Positions 1-5,120 of a stretch of 5,120 nt of DNA are shown here, one piece after another (position 1 is the stretch's first letter; each line of letters opens with the position of its first letter). The notes under the pieces were generated by a model. The model was not told the DNA's origin. It saw nothing but the letters and a program-made list of their open reading frames with translations, and searched no databases. The position numbers were made by a program, and so were the translations under genes. This DNA is from an uncultured Oscillospiraceae bacterium (GTDB taxonomy: Bacteria; Bacillota; Clostridia; Oscillospirales; Oscillospiraceae), in the NCBI GenBank assembly GCA_934668605.1, contig CAKUNY010000152.1, positions 1 to 5,120 on the forward strand, written 5' to 3'.

Positions 1-3
1 CCG

Positions 4-315
4 CTATTTCTTTGTGTCTAGGTATTGAATAATCGTTTGAGTGATACTCTCAACGAATTCTCTATCTGAAGTATTCTCACCAGCGTTCACGCATTTTTCC
101 GGGTCCGTAAAGAGCGAATCGACCGATACTGAGAAAGTATTTGCAATCTTATAACAAATCGAAATACTCGCTTTTGCGGCACCTGTCTCAATTTGCGATA
201 TATACTTCTGATTGCACCCAATATATGCAGCAAGCTCGGACTGCGTTAACCCACGCTGTTTCCTCAGTCGATAGACATTTTCTCCTAGATATTGATACAG
301 TTTTTGCTCTCCCAA
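4..315 (-). CDS. XRE-family helix-turn-helix transcriptional regulator
   Basis: Encodes a 103-residue DNA-binding protein with one Cro/C1-type HTH domain at about residues 9-67. The core LGENVYRLRKQRGLTQ, the helix 2-turn-helix 3 segment from LTQSELAAYIG to KYISQIETG (about 23-45), and the closing helix ending VSVDSLF (about 62-69) are all visible. The remaining 35 or so residues form a short charged tail with no recognised domain. The start is TTG at 313-315: an in-frame TAG lies at 319-321, so there is no longer version, and a purine stretch (AGGAAAAGAG) precedes the start. Its targets are unknown. Such proteins usually act as dimers, often repress their own promoter, and are common in phages and integrative elements as well as on chromosomes. 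It lies 108 bases after galK on the same strand, but it has its own promoter-like sequence and clearly AT-richer DNA, so I do not infer that it regulates gal genes. Family assignment is firm; role is unknown. Confidence 0.9.
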   Translation of the reverse strand: MGEQKLYQYLGENVYRLRKQRGLTQSELAAYIGCNQKYISQIETGAAKASISICYKIANTFSVSVDSLFTDPEKCVNAGENTSDREFVESITQTIIQYLDTKK

Positions 316-340
316 TTGCTACTCTTTTCCTGTGTTTATT

Positions 341-369
341 ATTACATATACCAATTCCATGTGAAACAA
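341..369 (-). promoter_or_regulatory. Candidate sigma-A promoter for the XRE regulator
   Basis: On the minus strand TTGTTT (364-369) and TGTAAT (341-346) are separated by exactly 17 bases. The -10 matches TATAAT at 5 of 6 positions and the -35 matches TTGACA at 3 of 6. Transcription would begin about 20 bases before the TTG start codon, in an AT-rich gap between galK and the regulator. This is a sequence match only. Confidence 0.4.
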
Positions 370-374
370 ACCAG

Positions 375-404
375 CTATCATAATCGTAGGTGCAACTATC
401 ATAA
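375..404. repeat. 9-bp direct repeat upstream of the XRE promoter
   Basis: CTATCATAA occurs at 375-383 and again at 396-404 (TTATGATAG on the minus strand). The copies are 21 bases apart start to start, or two helical turns, so a protein could meet both on the same face of the helix. They lie just upstream of the candidate -35 of the XRE gene. This is compatible with a paired operator or activator site; the binding protein is unknown. Confidence 0.45.
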
Positions 405-423
405 ATATGCAAAGTTCCGTGCT

Positions 424-1536
424 TTATGCCATAACTTCGAGCTTATGGCAGCATTCATTTCCAAGAATGTCCTCAACGCTGGTTTTGAAGCTGTCGAATT
501 TGTCGTTCGGAATGAACGCAAGCGCCGTGCCGGCGAAGCCGCCGCCGTGGACGCGGACGGCACCCTCGCCGCCGAGCAGTTGCTGGCAAAGCGCAAGCGT
601 CAGCGCCATGTGCTGGTTCTCAATGTACCCAGCCGGGGTCACGTTTTGCAGCAGCGTCCAGGACGCGAGGCCGGACTCATTGACATAGTGCAAAAACGCT
701 CCGAAGTTGTCGTTCTTCAGTGCCCGCACCTGGAGCTGCACGCGCTTGTTTTCGTTGAAGAAATGGATGGCGCGCAACACCGCGCGGTCGCCGGTTTCTT
801 TGCGGACTTCGGCGATTTTAGCGTAAAATTCCGCCTCGCTGACCTCGCACAGGACTTCTTTGCCGAAGAACTTTGCGACCTTTTTCATCTCAATGGGCAT
901 GGCTGCGTACTCGTCGGTCAAATCGGCGTGGTCCGCGCCCGAATCGATCGTGCAGAGCGTGTAGCCGCTGTGCGCAAAGTCGTAATCGACCTTCTCCACG
1001 ATCGGCGTTTTCGGGTCGTTGAAGTCGATGAACACCAGACCGCCGACGCTCGACGCCATCTGGTCCATCAGGCCCGACGGCTTCCCATAATACACATTCT
1101 CGGCGTACTGGCCGATCTGCGCGATCTCAATGGCTGACACGGCGTTGTCCGCAAACAGGCCGTTGAGAATCCTGCCAATCAGGACTTCAAACGCCGCACT
1201 GCTGGAAAGCCCGGAGCCGGGCAGCACGGTCGATCTGACCTTCGCATCAAAGCCTGCCAGCTGATATCCTCGTGACGCGAACGCCGCCGCCACGCCGCGA
1301 ATGAGCGCCGCGGTGGTGTTCGTTTCTTCTTCCCGGATTTTCAGGTCACCGAGGTCGATCTCCACGGGCTTGTAGCCCTCAGAATCGACGCGGATGACAT
1401 TTGTGCCGTTGAGCGTCACCTCCGCCGTCGTTTCCATGTCGACCGCCGCAGCCAGCACACAGCCGTGCTGGTGGTCGGTATGATTGCCGCCGATCTCCGT
1501 GCGCCCCGGCGCGGAAAAATGATAAACTTTATCCAT
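424..1536 (-). CDS. galK: Galactokinase (GHMP family, clostridial GRTEIGGNHTDH type), possibly shortened at the C-terminus
   Basis: ATP-dependent sugar kinase expected to make alpha-galactose-1-phosphate in the cytoplasm, feeding GalT. All three GHMP kinase motifs are present: APGRTEIGGNHTDHQHG at residues 9-25, the ATP-binding LPGSGLSSSAA loop at 105-115, and RVHGGGFAGT at 328-337. The GLMDQ segment supplies the likely catalytic Asp158. The usual galactokinase signature has Glu before His-Thr-Asp (GEHTD), but here it is Asn17, a variant I associate with clostridial galactokinases. At 370 residues it is short: it starts almost at motif 1, without the N-terminal extension I recall in relatives. 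It also ends CCHKLEVMA, where relatives continue through an IRPxGG-like tail. The ATG at 1534-1536 is supported by GGAGG six bases upstream, and the start overlaps the galT stop by 8 bases, implying cotranscription. Sugar kinase assignment is very secure; galactose as substrate is supported by the galM and galT neighbours. Confidence 0.93.
   Translation of the reverse strand: MDKVYHFSAPGRTEIGGNHTDHQHGCVLAAAVDMETTAEVTLNGTNVIRVDSEGYKPVEIDLGDLKIREEETNTTAALIRGVAAAFASRGYQLAGFDAKVRSTVLPGSGLSSSAAFEVLIGRILNGLFADNAVSAIEIAQIGQYAENVYYGKPSGLMDQMASSVGGLVFIDFNDPKTPIVEKVDYDFAHSGYTLCTIDSGADHADLTDEYAAMPIEMKKVAKFFGKEVLCEVSEAEFYAKIAEVRKETGDRAVLRAIHFFNENKRVQLQVRALKNDNFGAFLHYVNESGLASWTLLQNVTPAGYIENQHMALTLALCQQLLGGEGAVRVHGGGFAGTALAFIPNDKFDSFKTSVEDILGNECCHKLEVMA
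427..450. repeat. Perfect 8-bp inverted repeat with 8-base spacer at the galK stop codon
   Basis: TGCCATAA (427-434) and TTATGGCA (443-450) are perfect reverse complements around the 8-base spacer CTTCGAGC. On the transcript this is a hairpin formed by the last galK codons, with the stop codon immediately after it. No run of U follows, so it is not a normal intrinsic terminator. It sits where galK loses similarity to its family and where the DNA becomes AT-rich. It could be an mRNA 3' structure, a recombination core, or chance. Confidence 0.5.
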
Positions 1537-3040
1537 TCTGAACCTCCGTCAGAAACTTTTTGAGGTGGTTTCTTCCTTCCGCCGTGCATTTGTAGACGCC
1601 TGCACATTCCAAAACCTGTGCAAACACCTGCCCGATCTCGAACTTGATGATGTCTTCCGCGTTTTCGGCATTGAATTCCGGATGGCGCTTCATGAGGCCT
1701 TCCGCCCAGTCGGCGTGCTTGGCGAGTTCTTCATTTTCGCGGAGATTTTCGCCGTTCAGAAGTGCCTCTCTGAGATCGGCCATCTCATTTTTGAGCCTGC
1801 CCGGCAGAATTGCCAAACCCATGACTTCGATCAAGCCGATGTTCTCCTTCTTGATGTGATGCAGCTCCTCATGCGGATGGTAGAGTCCCATCGGATGCTC
1901 TTTCGTTGTCAGGTTGTTGCGGAGTACGAGGTCAAGCTCATACTTGCCGTTCCGCATCCGCGCGATTGGCGTAATGGTGTTGTGCGGTTCGCCGTCGGTT
2001 TCGGCGAAGATCATGGCCTCCGGGTCGCTGTAACTGCGCCACTTGGAGAGGATCTTCCCCGCCAGCTCACAGAGCTGGTTTTTGTTTTCCGAGTTCAGGC
2101 GAAGCACCGTCATCGGATACTTGACCACGCAGCAGTCCACATTCTCAAAGCCCGGAACCTCGAACGAGAATTCCGACGCTGCTTTCTCCATCGGGAACGT
2201 GTGATGTCCGCCCTGGAAGTGCTCATGCGCCAGAATGCTGCCGCCGACGATGGGCAGGTCTGCATTGCTGCCAAGGAAGTAATGCGGGAATTGTTCGACG
2301 AACGAAAACAGCTTGTCAAAGGCAGATCGGTCAATCACCATCGGCGTATGCTCGGTATTCATGACGATGGCATGTTCATTGTAGTACACATACGGCGAAT
2401 ACTGGAATCCCCATGGCTGGCCGTTGACCGTGACCGACATGACGCGGAGATTCTGCCGCGCCGGGTGCGAAATCGTGCCCGCGTAGCCGACATTCTCCAC
2501 GCACAGCAGGCACTTCGGATAACCGGACGCCTTTTTCAGCTTCGCTGCCGCAATATCTCTGGGGTCTTTCTCCGGCTTCGAGAGGTTGATGGAAATTTCA
2601 AGTTCGCCGTACTTCGTGTCGGAAACCCAGTGCTCATCCTTCGCAATGCGGTCGCGGCGGATATAGTTGCAATCCTGACTGAGCTTGTAGAAATAGTCCG
2701 TTGCAGCCTTCGGGCTTTCAGCGTAGAGCGACCAGAATTTTCGCACGACTTCCGACGGGCGCGGCGTCACGCAGCCCATGAGCCGTGTGTCAAACAGGTC
2801 GCGCTCCGCGATCGTGTCGTTGATCAAGCCGTTTTCGGCTGCATAGTCGCACAGAACGTTCAGACATTCTGGAAAATCATAATGCTTCGGCTGCTTTTCG
2901 TAGCTCTCGAGTTTCAATTCCGTCAGAAGCGAATTCCGCGCGAACGTCTCATCCAGTGGATGCAGCAACTCGCATTTTTTTGCATAATCGAGCAGCGAGT
3001 CCAATGCTGCAAAAATGGTGTTTATCGTCATATTCTTCAT
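1529..3040 (-). CDS. galT: UDP-glucose--hexose-1-phosphate uridylyltransferase (class II GalT)
   Basis: Catalyses UDP-glucose + galactose-1-phosphate to glucose-1-phosphate + UDP-galactose, the central Leloir step, in the cytoplasm. The roughly 500-residue length and overall sequence fit the class II GalT of Firmicutes rather than the shorter E. coli type. Numbered from the ATG at 3038-3040 (503 residues), a CLLC pair lies at 177-180. The HxHxQ active-site motif lies within SILAHEHFQGG (268-278), and His274 is the likely uridylylated nucleophile. The frame is open 26 codons further upstream, but those codons overlap galM. The chosen ATG forms an ATGA overlap with the galM stop codon, which indicates translational coupling; no strong independent ribosome binding site is visible. 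A second ATG three codons later (3029-3031) is an alternative start. The gene runs 8 bases into galK. It is complete with no missing key residue. Confidence 0.95.
   Translation of the reverse strand: MKNMTINTIFAALDSLLDYAKKCELLHPLDETFARNSLLTELKLESYEKQPKHYDFPECLNVLCDYAAENGLINDTIAERDLFDTRLMGCVTPRPSEVVRKFWSLYAESPKAATDYFYKLSQDCNYIRRDRIAKDEHWVSDTKYGELEISINLSKPEKDPRDIAAAKLKKASGYPKCLLCVENVGYAGTISHPARQNLRVMSVTVNGQPWGFQYSPYVYYNEHAIVMNTEHTPMVIDRSAFDKLFSFVEQFPHYFLGSNADLPIVGGSILAHEHFQGGHHTFPMEKAASEFSFEVPGFENVDCCVVKYPMTVLRLNSENKNQLCELAGKILSKWRSYSDPEAMIFAETDGEPHNTITPIARMRNGKYELDLVLRNNLTTKEHPMGLYHPHEELHHIKKENIGLIEVMGLAILPGRLKNEMADLREALLNGENLRENEELAKHADWAEGLMKRHPEFNAENAEDIIKFEIGQVFAQVLECAGVYKCTAEGRNHLKKFLTEVQNG
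1543..1547 (-). promoter_or_regulatory. Ribosome binding site for galK, inside the galT 3' end
   Basis: GGAGG on the minus strand lies six bases before the galK ATG, inside the last codons of galT. It fixes the galK start at 1536 and so excludes any upstream extension of galK. Confidence 0.8.
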
Positions 3041-4047
3041 CTGCTTGAAAATGCAAACGACGTCGTGTGGTGATAGAGATATCCTGCTCGTAAAATCGGC
3101 TTTTCGAAGGACTCGCATGCCATAGCGTTTGGATAATACTGTGTTTCTAGGCAGATCGCATCGCGTTTATGATACGTTGCACCATACTTCCCCGCGCGGT
3201 CCGTTAAGAAATTTCCGGAATAGACCTGTAACCCCGGCATGGTCGTAGTGACTGTCATCTCAATACCCGTCTCTTTGGAATACAGCTTCGCCGCATTTTC
3301 TCCGTCCAAGCAGAAATTATGATCAATGCCGCCGCAGTTTTTGAGTTGGATGTCATCCTGCCAAATGTCGCGCCCAATTTCTTTTTCTGTTCGGAAATCA
3401 AAAGGCGTATTTGCAACAGAAAGCAACCGCCCCGTAGGCAGGCATCCCGTATCGTTTTCGAGGAATCGCTCTGCGTTGATGCGAAGCAGATGGTCAAGGA
3501 CTGTTCCTTTCCCGCTCAGATTGAAATATGTATGATTTGTCAGATTGCAGAGTGTATCTGCGTCTGACTGTGCCTGATAGTCCAACGTCAGTGTGCTTCC
3601 GTGAATCAAATAGGTGCCACTGACGTGCAGCGTGCCGGGATAGCCTTCTTCGCCGTCTGGTGAAACACGGGAAAACCGCAGACCGTTTTCTACTTCTTCC
3701 GCTTGCCAAACGTGGCTATTGAACCCGCACAGACCGCCGTGCAGGTGGTTTTCACCGTCATTCTTATAAAGCGAATAGGTATTACCGTTCAGTGTGAATC
3801 TGGCGCCGCCGATCCGGTTACCAACACGTCCGATGCATGCGCCAAGATAACCGTCGTTTTCCTCGTACTCCCGGATCGTATCGTAGCCCAATACCACATC
3901 AACCCAGTCGCCGCTTTTATCTTTAACAAACAAAGACTGTATAGTCGCGCCATATAGCGGTATGCTAAGCTGGTCGCCTAGGGGAAAACGCGGCGGGCGC
4001 TGGCAGGAACTTTCCCTGTCTTCCCTTTCGCTCGCAGCGCACGGCAA
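3037..4047 (-). CDS. galM: Aldose 1-epimerase (galactose mutarotase), missing its native N-terminus
   Basis: Interconverts beta- and alpha-D-galactose so that galactokinase receives the alpha anomer. In open-frame numbering, the motifs are NRI with substrate-binding Arg78, NHLHGG (100-105), NHTYFNLSG with likely general acid His172, GIDHNF with Asp242, and LETQ with likely general base Glu301. The C-terminus (PILRAGYLYHHTT) is normal and the stop overlaps galT by ATGA. The beginning is wrong. The first 22 or so residues, from a TTG at 4045-4047, are arginine/proline-rich and are simply the out-of-frame reading of spoIIGA. GalM similarity begins near GDQLSIPLYGATIQS (residue 24, about 3978). 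Family members have a further 15-25 residues here starting at an ATG, but no ATG start exists in this region. The frame probably represents a 5'-truncated gene joined to spoIIGA; real galM sequence covers about 3037-3980. Whether any translation occurs is unknown. Confidence 0.85.
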   Translation of the reverse strand: MPCAASEREDRESSCQRPPRFPLGDQLSIPLYGATIQSLFVKDKSGDWVDVVLGYDTIREYEENDGYLGACIGRVGNRIGGARFTLNGNTYSLYKNDGENHLHGGLCGFNSHVWQAEEVENGLRFSRVSPDGEEGYPGTLHVSGTYLIHGSTLTLDYQAQSDADTLCNLTNHTYFNLSGKGTVLDHLLRINAERFLENDTGCLPTGRLLSVANTPFDFRTEKEIGRDIWQDDIQLKNCGGIDHNFCLDGENAAKLYSKETGIEMTVTTTMPGLQVYSGNFLTDRAGKYGATYHKRDAICLETQYYPNAMACESFEKPILRAGYLYHHTTSFAFSSR

Positions 4048-4774
4048 GCCGCAGCCCCTGCGAAACGCCCACCGCGCGATACGGGATCAGCCGCAGGCGC
4101 AAAGACGGATCATCCCGCATCAGCCGCCGCATCAGCTCCGCCGGGTGCAGAAACTCCTGCTCCCGCAAGCCTGCGCTTGGCAAAAGCCGCGCCGCCGCCT
4201 TCCAGTCGAGCACGAGAACCGGCTCGTTCGTCATGGGGTCTTTGAGCGTGTTTCCGGTGTCAACGAGCGCGCGCAGCGTCAGCGTATTTTCCCCCAGCCG
4301 CAGCTCCAGCGTTTCAAACGCGCGCGCGGTGTGCTGCAGGCTCCCTGCAAACAGCAGCCGGATTCCAGCCGCAGCAAGCGCACCGATCGACAAAAGCGCC
4401 AGCGCGCTGACCGGATAGAACCCGCCGCCCGGAAGATGCAGCAGCCCCGTCCCCGTCAGCTGCGTAAACGCCGTCACGAGCCCCGCAAACAGGCACCCCA
4501 TCGCGCAGAACACCGCCGTCAGCCGGAAATACCGCGCGCCTGCGCCAAACGCCGCAAGACAGATGGCCGCCGCCATGGACGCTTTCACGAGCCCGTGCCG
4601 CAAAAAGGAAAACTCCGGCAAAACAGCCGCCACAGCGTAGCCTCCGCCAAGCAGTCCTGCCAAGATCATGCGCCGCCAGCGAAGCTGCTCACCGCAAAGC
4701 CGCGCGCTGCATGCAAGAAGCCCCGTGTCGATCGCCGCGTTCAGCGCCAGCAGCGCCTCCCCGCAAAGCCGCAT
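3965..4774 (-). CDS. spoIIGA: Sporulation sigma-E processing peptidase, C-terminally truncated at a junction with galM
   Basis: Membrane-embedded aspartic protease that in sporulating Firmicutes cleaves pro-sigma-E in the mother cell after a signal from the forespore. Numbered from the ATG at 4772-4774 (269 residues), about five hydrophobic segments occupy residues 7-25, 35-52, 60-78, 83-103 and 122-143. The soluble protease half carries the catalytic DTGN motif with Asp172 (ALVDTGNTLKDP), then the conserved LRLIPYRAVG block at 227-236. The start fits the family N-terminus and is preceded by a GGGGGAAGGCGG purine run. The frame stays open 69 codons further upstream, but that part crosses a terminator and overlaps DUF951. 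The last recognisable family-like residues are around PAAFSP (260-265, about 3980). The usual final 15-25 residues are replaced by RRPA and a stop read from galM sequence. The partner gene sigE, usually next, is absent. Identity is strong; activity of this truncated form is doubtful. Confidence 0.87.
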   Translation of the reverse strand: MRLCGEALLALNAAIDTGLLACSARLCGEQLRWRRMILAGLLGGGYAVAAVLPEFSFLRHGLVKASMAAAICLAAFGAGARYFRLTAVFCAMGCLFAGLVTAFTQLTGTGLLHLPGGGFYPVSALALLSIGALAAAGIRLLFAGSLQHTARAFETLELRLGENTLTLRALVDTGNTLKDPMTNEPVLVLDWKAAARLLPSAGLREQEFLHPAELMRRLMRDDPSLRLRLIPYRAVGVSQGLRLAVRCERKGRQGKFLPAPAAFSPRRPA

Positions 4775-4799
4775 CCGCCTTCCCCCTTCCCGCTTGCCA

Positions 4800-4826
4800 T
4801 GGACAAAGTATAGCGCTTGGACAAAG
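4800..4826. repeat. Tandem 9-bp direct repeat in the spoIIGA upstream region
   Basis: TGGACAAAG occurs at 4800-4808 and 4818-4826 (CTTTGTCCA on the minus strand), with an 18-base period. The copies flank the candidate -10 of spoIIGA. Read on the coding strand, TTTGTCCAA differs at one position from the Spo0A box consensus TTTGTCRAA as I recall it; the second copy (TTTGTCCAT) differs at two. Confidence 0.5.
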
Positions 4827-4841
4827 AAAAAACGGTCGCAA
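4807..4841 (-). promoter_or_regulatory. Candidate spoIIGA promoter with long spacer
   Basis: On the minus strand TATACT (4807-4812) matches TATAAT at 5 of 6 positions and would start transcription about 26 bases before the spoIIGA ATG. No good -35 lies 17 bases upstream. TTGCGA (4836-4841, 4 of 6 to TTGACA) is 23 bases away. B. subtilis spoIIG is known for an unusually long 22-base spacer with Spo0A activation, so the arrangement is suggestive. The -35 would fall within the terminator stem of the preceding gene. Confidence 0.4.
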
Positions 4842-4862
4842 TTCCAGCAGGAATTACGATCG
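4823..4862 (-). terminator. Intrinsic terminator after the DUF951 gene
   Basis: On the minus strand, CGATCGTAATTCC and GGAATTGCGACCG form a 13-position stem around the loop TGCT, with one A.C mismatch and one G.U pair. TTTTTT and then CTTT follow directly. It lies about 31 bases after the DUF951 stop and before spoIIGA, so spoIIGA needs its own promoter. Confidence 0.88.
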
Positions 4863-4893
4863 CTCGTTCGCCCGGTTTTGCTTGCATTTTCGG

Positions 4894-5091
4894 TTAAGCA
4901 TCCCTCGGCGCAGATTCGCGTACGATCTGACGGATGTTCTTTTCCGCCTTCGACCGCGGAAGCATGACCTCGTGCCCGCACCCCATGCAGCGCAGGCGGA
5001 AGTCCATCCCCGTGCGAAGCACCAGCCAGCGCTTTTCCCCGCAGGGGTGCTCTTTTTTCATGACCAGAATGTCGCCCAATTGTACATCCAT
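4894..5091 (-). CDS. DUF951 family small protein
   Basis: A 65-residue protein of the DUF951 family, widespread in Firmicutes and of unknown biochemical function. The sequence shows the family pattern: an N-terminal VQLGDI strand followed by MKKEHPCG, then FRLRCMGCGHEVMLPR and EKNIR. Cys17, Cys35 and Cys38, with His15, could bind a metal ion; this is inference. The ATG at 5089-5091 is preceded by AGGGGAG seven bases upstream. The last ten or so residues (QIVRESAPRDA) are a variable tail. No signal peptide or membrane segment is visible, so it should be cytoplasmic. It is followed by a strong intrinsic terminator and is likely the last gene of a transcription unit that enters from beyond the window edge. 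Family assignment is confident; function is not known. Confidence 0.88.
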   Translation of the reverse strand: MDVQLGDILVMKKEHPCGEKRWLVLRTGMDFRLRCMGCGHEVMLPRSKAEKNIRQIVRESAPRDA

Positions 5092-5103
5092 CGTACGTCT
5101 CCC

Positions 5104-5120
5104 CTATTTCTTGATCTCGT
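5104..5120 (-). CDS. Possible 3' end of an upstream gene
   Basis: A minus-strand frame reading Glu-Ile-Lys-Lys-stop ends in TAG at 5104-5106, thirteen bases before the DUF951 start and touching its ribosome binding site. Such spacing would suit an upstream operon partner. Only four codons are visible, so this is a weak call and the product cannot be named. Confidence 0.25.

Noticed and set aside
411..426. Possible galK terminator (AAAG...CTTT) after the stop codon
   Set aside because: The stem is only four base pairs and is not followed by a T-run, so there is no support for termination here.
432..440. ATAACTTCG, identical to part of a loxP arm
   Set aside because: Only nine bases match and the other arm and spacer do not, so it is treated as chance.
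292..1137. 281-codon open frame on the plus strand opposite galK
   Set aside because: Shadow of galK. Its first part crosses the intergenic region and reads as unrelated low-complexity sequence, with no recognisable domain.
1565..3073. 502-codon open frame on the plus strand
   Set aside because: It is antisense to galT, which has full family motifs. The translation is rich in Arg, Val and His with no recognisable domain, typical of a shadow in GC-biased coding DNA.
3041..3118. Longer galT start adding 26 residues
   Set aside because: It would overlap galM by about 80 bases. The ATGA overlap at 3037-3040 gives a more typical coupled start.
3962..4813. 283-codon plus-strand frame, very rich in Arg, Gln and Pro
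   Set aside because: Antisense to spoIIGA in high-GC DNA. The composition is an artefact of complementing Ala/Leu/Gly-rich codons.
4775..4981. N-terminal extension of spoIIGA by 69 codons
   Set aside because: It would cross a strong terminator, overlap DUF951, and precede the normal membrane N-terminus with unrelated residues. The ATG at 4774 has a suitable ribosome binding site.
1..5120. CRISPR arrays, tRNA or rRNA genes, insertion sequences
   Set aside because: No regularly spaced repeats, cloverleaf-like segments, transposase motifs or terminal inverted repeats were seen on either strand.

Overview
The window looks like DNA from a spore-forming Clostridia member, probably a fairly GC-rich gut Oscillospiraceae/Ruminococcaceae-type Firmicute. 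The evidence is a SpoIIGA-type sporulation protease, a DUF951 small protein, a class II GalT, and a GalK carrying the clostridial GRTEIGGNHTDH variant of the sugar-binding motif. Every gene I can support is on the minus strand, so transcription runs from high to low coordinates. The species assignment is inference.

Layout in transcription order. At 5104-5120 the last codons of an upstream gene may be visible. At 5091-4894 is a DUF951 protein with a good ribosome binding site, followed by a strong intrinsic terminator (4862-4823). A compact promoter region for spoIIGA follows at about 4841-4800, with a tandem TTTGTCC repeat and a TATACT -10. spoIIGA itself (4774-3965) encodes a membrane aspartic protease that activates pro-sigma-E in the mother cell, but it lacks its normal C-terminal end. 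Immediately after, and in a different frame, comes a galM lacking its normal N-terminal start. The SpoIIGA-like and GalM-like segments meet at about 3975-3985, which marks a DNA junction (rearrangement or assembly chimera).

galM, galT and galK form a tightly packed cluster. galM and galT overlap by ATGA, and galT and galK overlap by 8 bases with a GGAGG site for galK. Together they encode three Leloir steps: beta- to alpha-galactose (GalM), galactose to galactose-1-phosphate (GalK), and uridylyl exchange to glucose-1-phosphate plus UDP-galactose (GalT). No galE and no native gal promoter is present. galK also seems to end several residues early, at a perfect 8-bp inverted repeat (427-450).

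Beyond galK the DNA becomes AT-richer (23/60 G+C in 121-180 by hand count, against 31/60 in 3541-3600 and 42/60 in 4321-4380). It holds a TTG-initiated XRE-family regulator (315-4) with its own likely promoter and a 21-bp-spaced direct repeat upstream. The gal block may therefore be a fragment bounded by discontinuities on both sides. The right-hand junction is well supported; the left-hand one is tentative.
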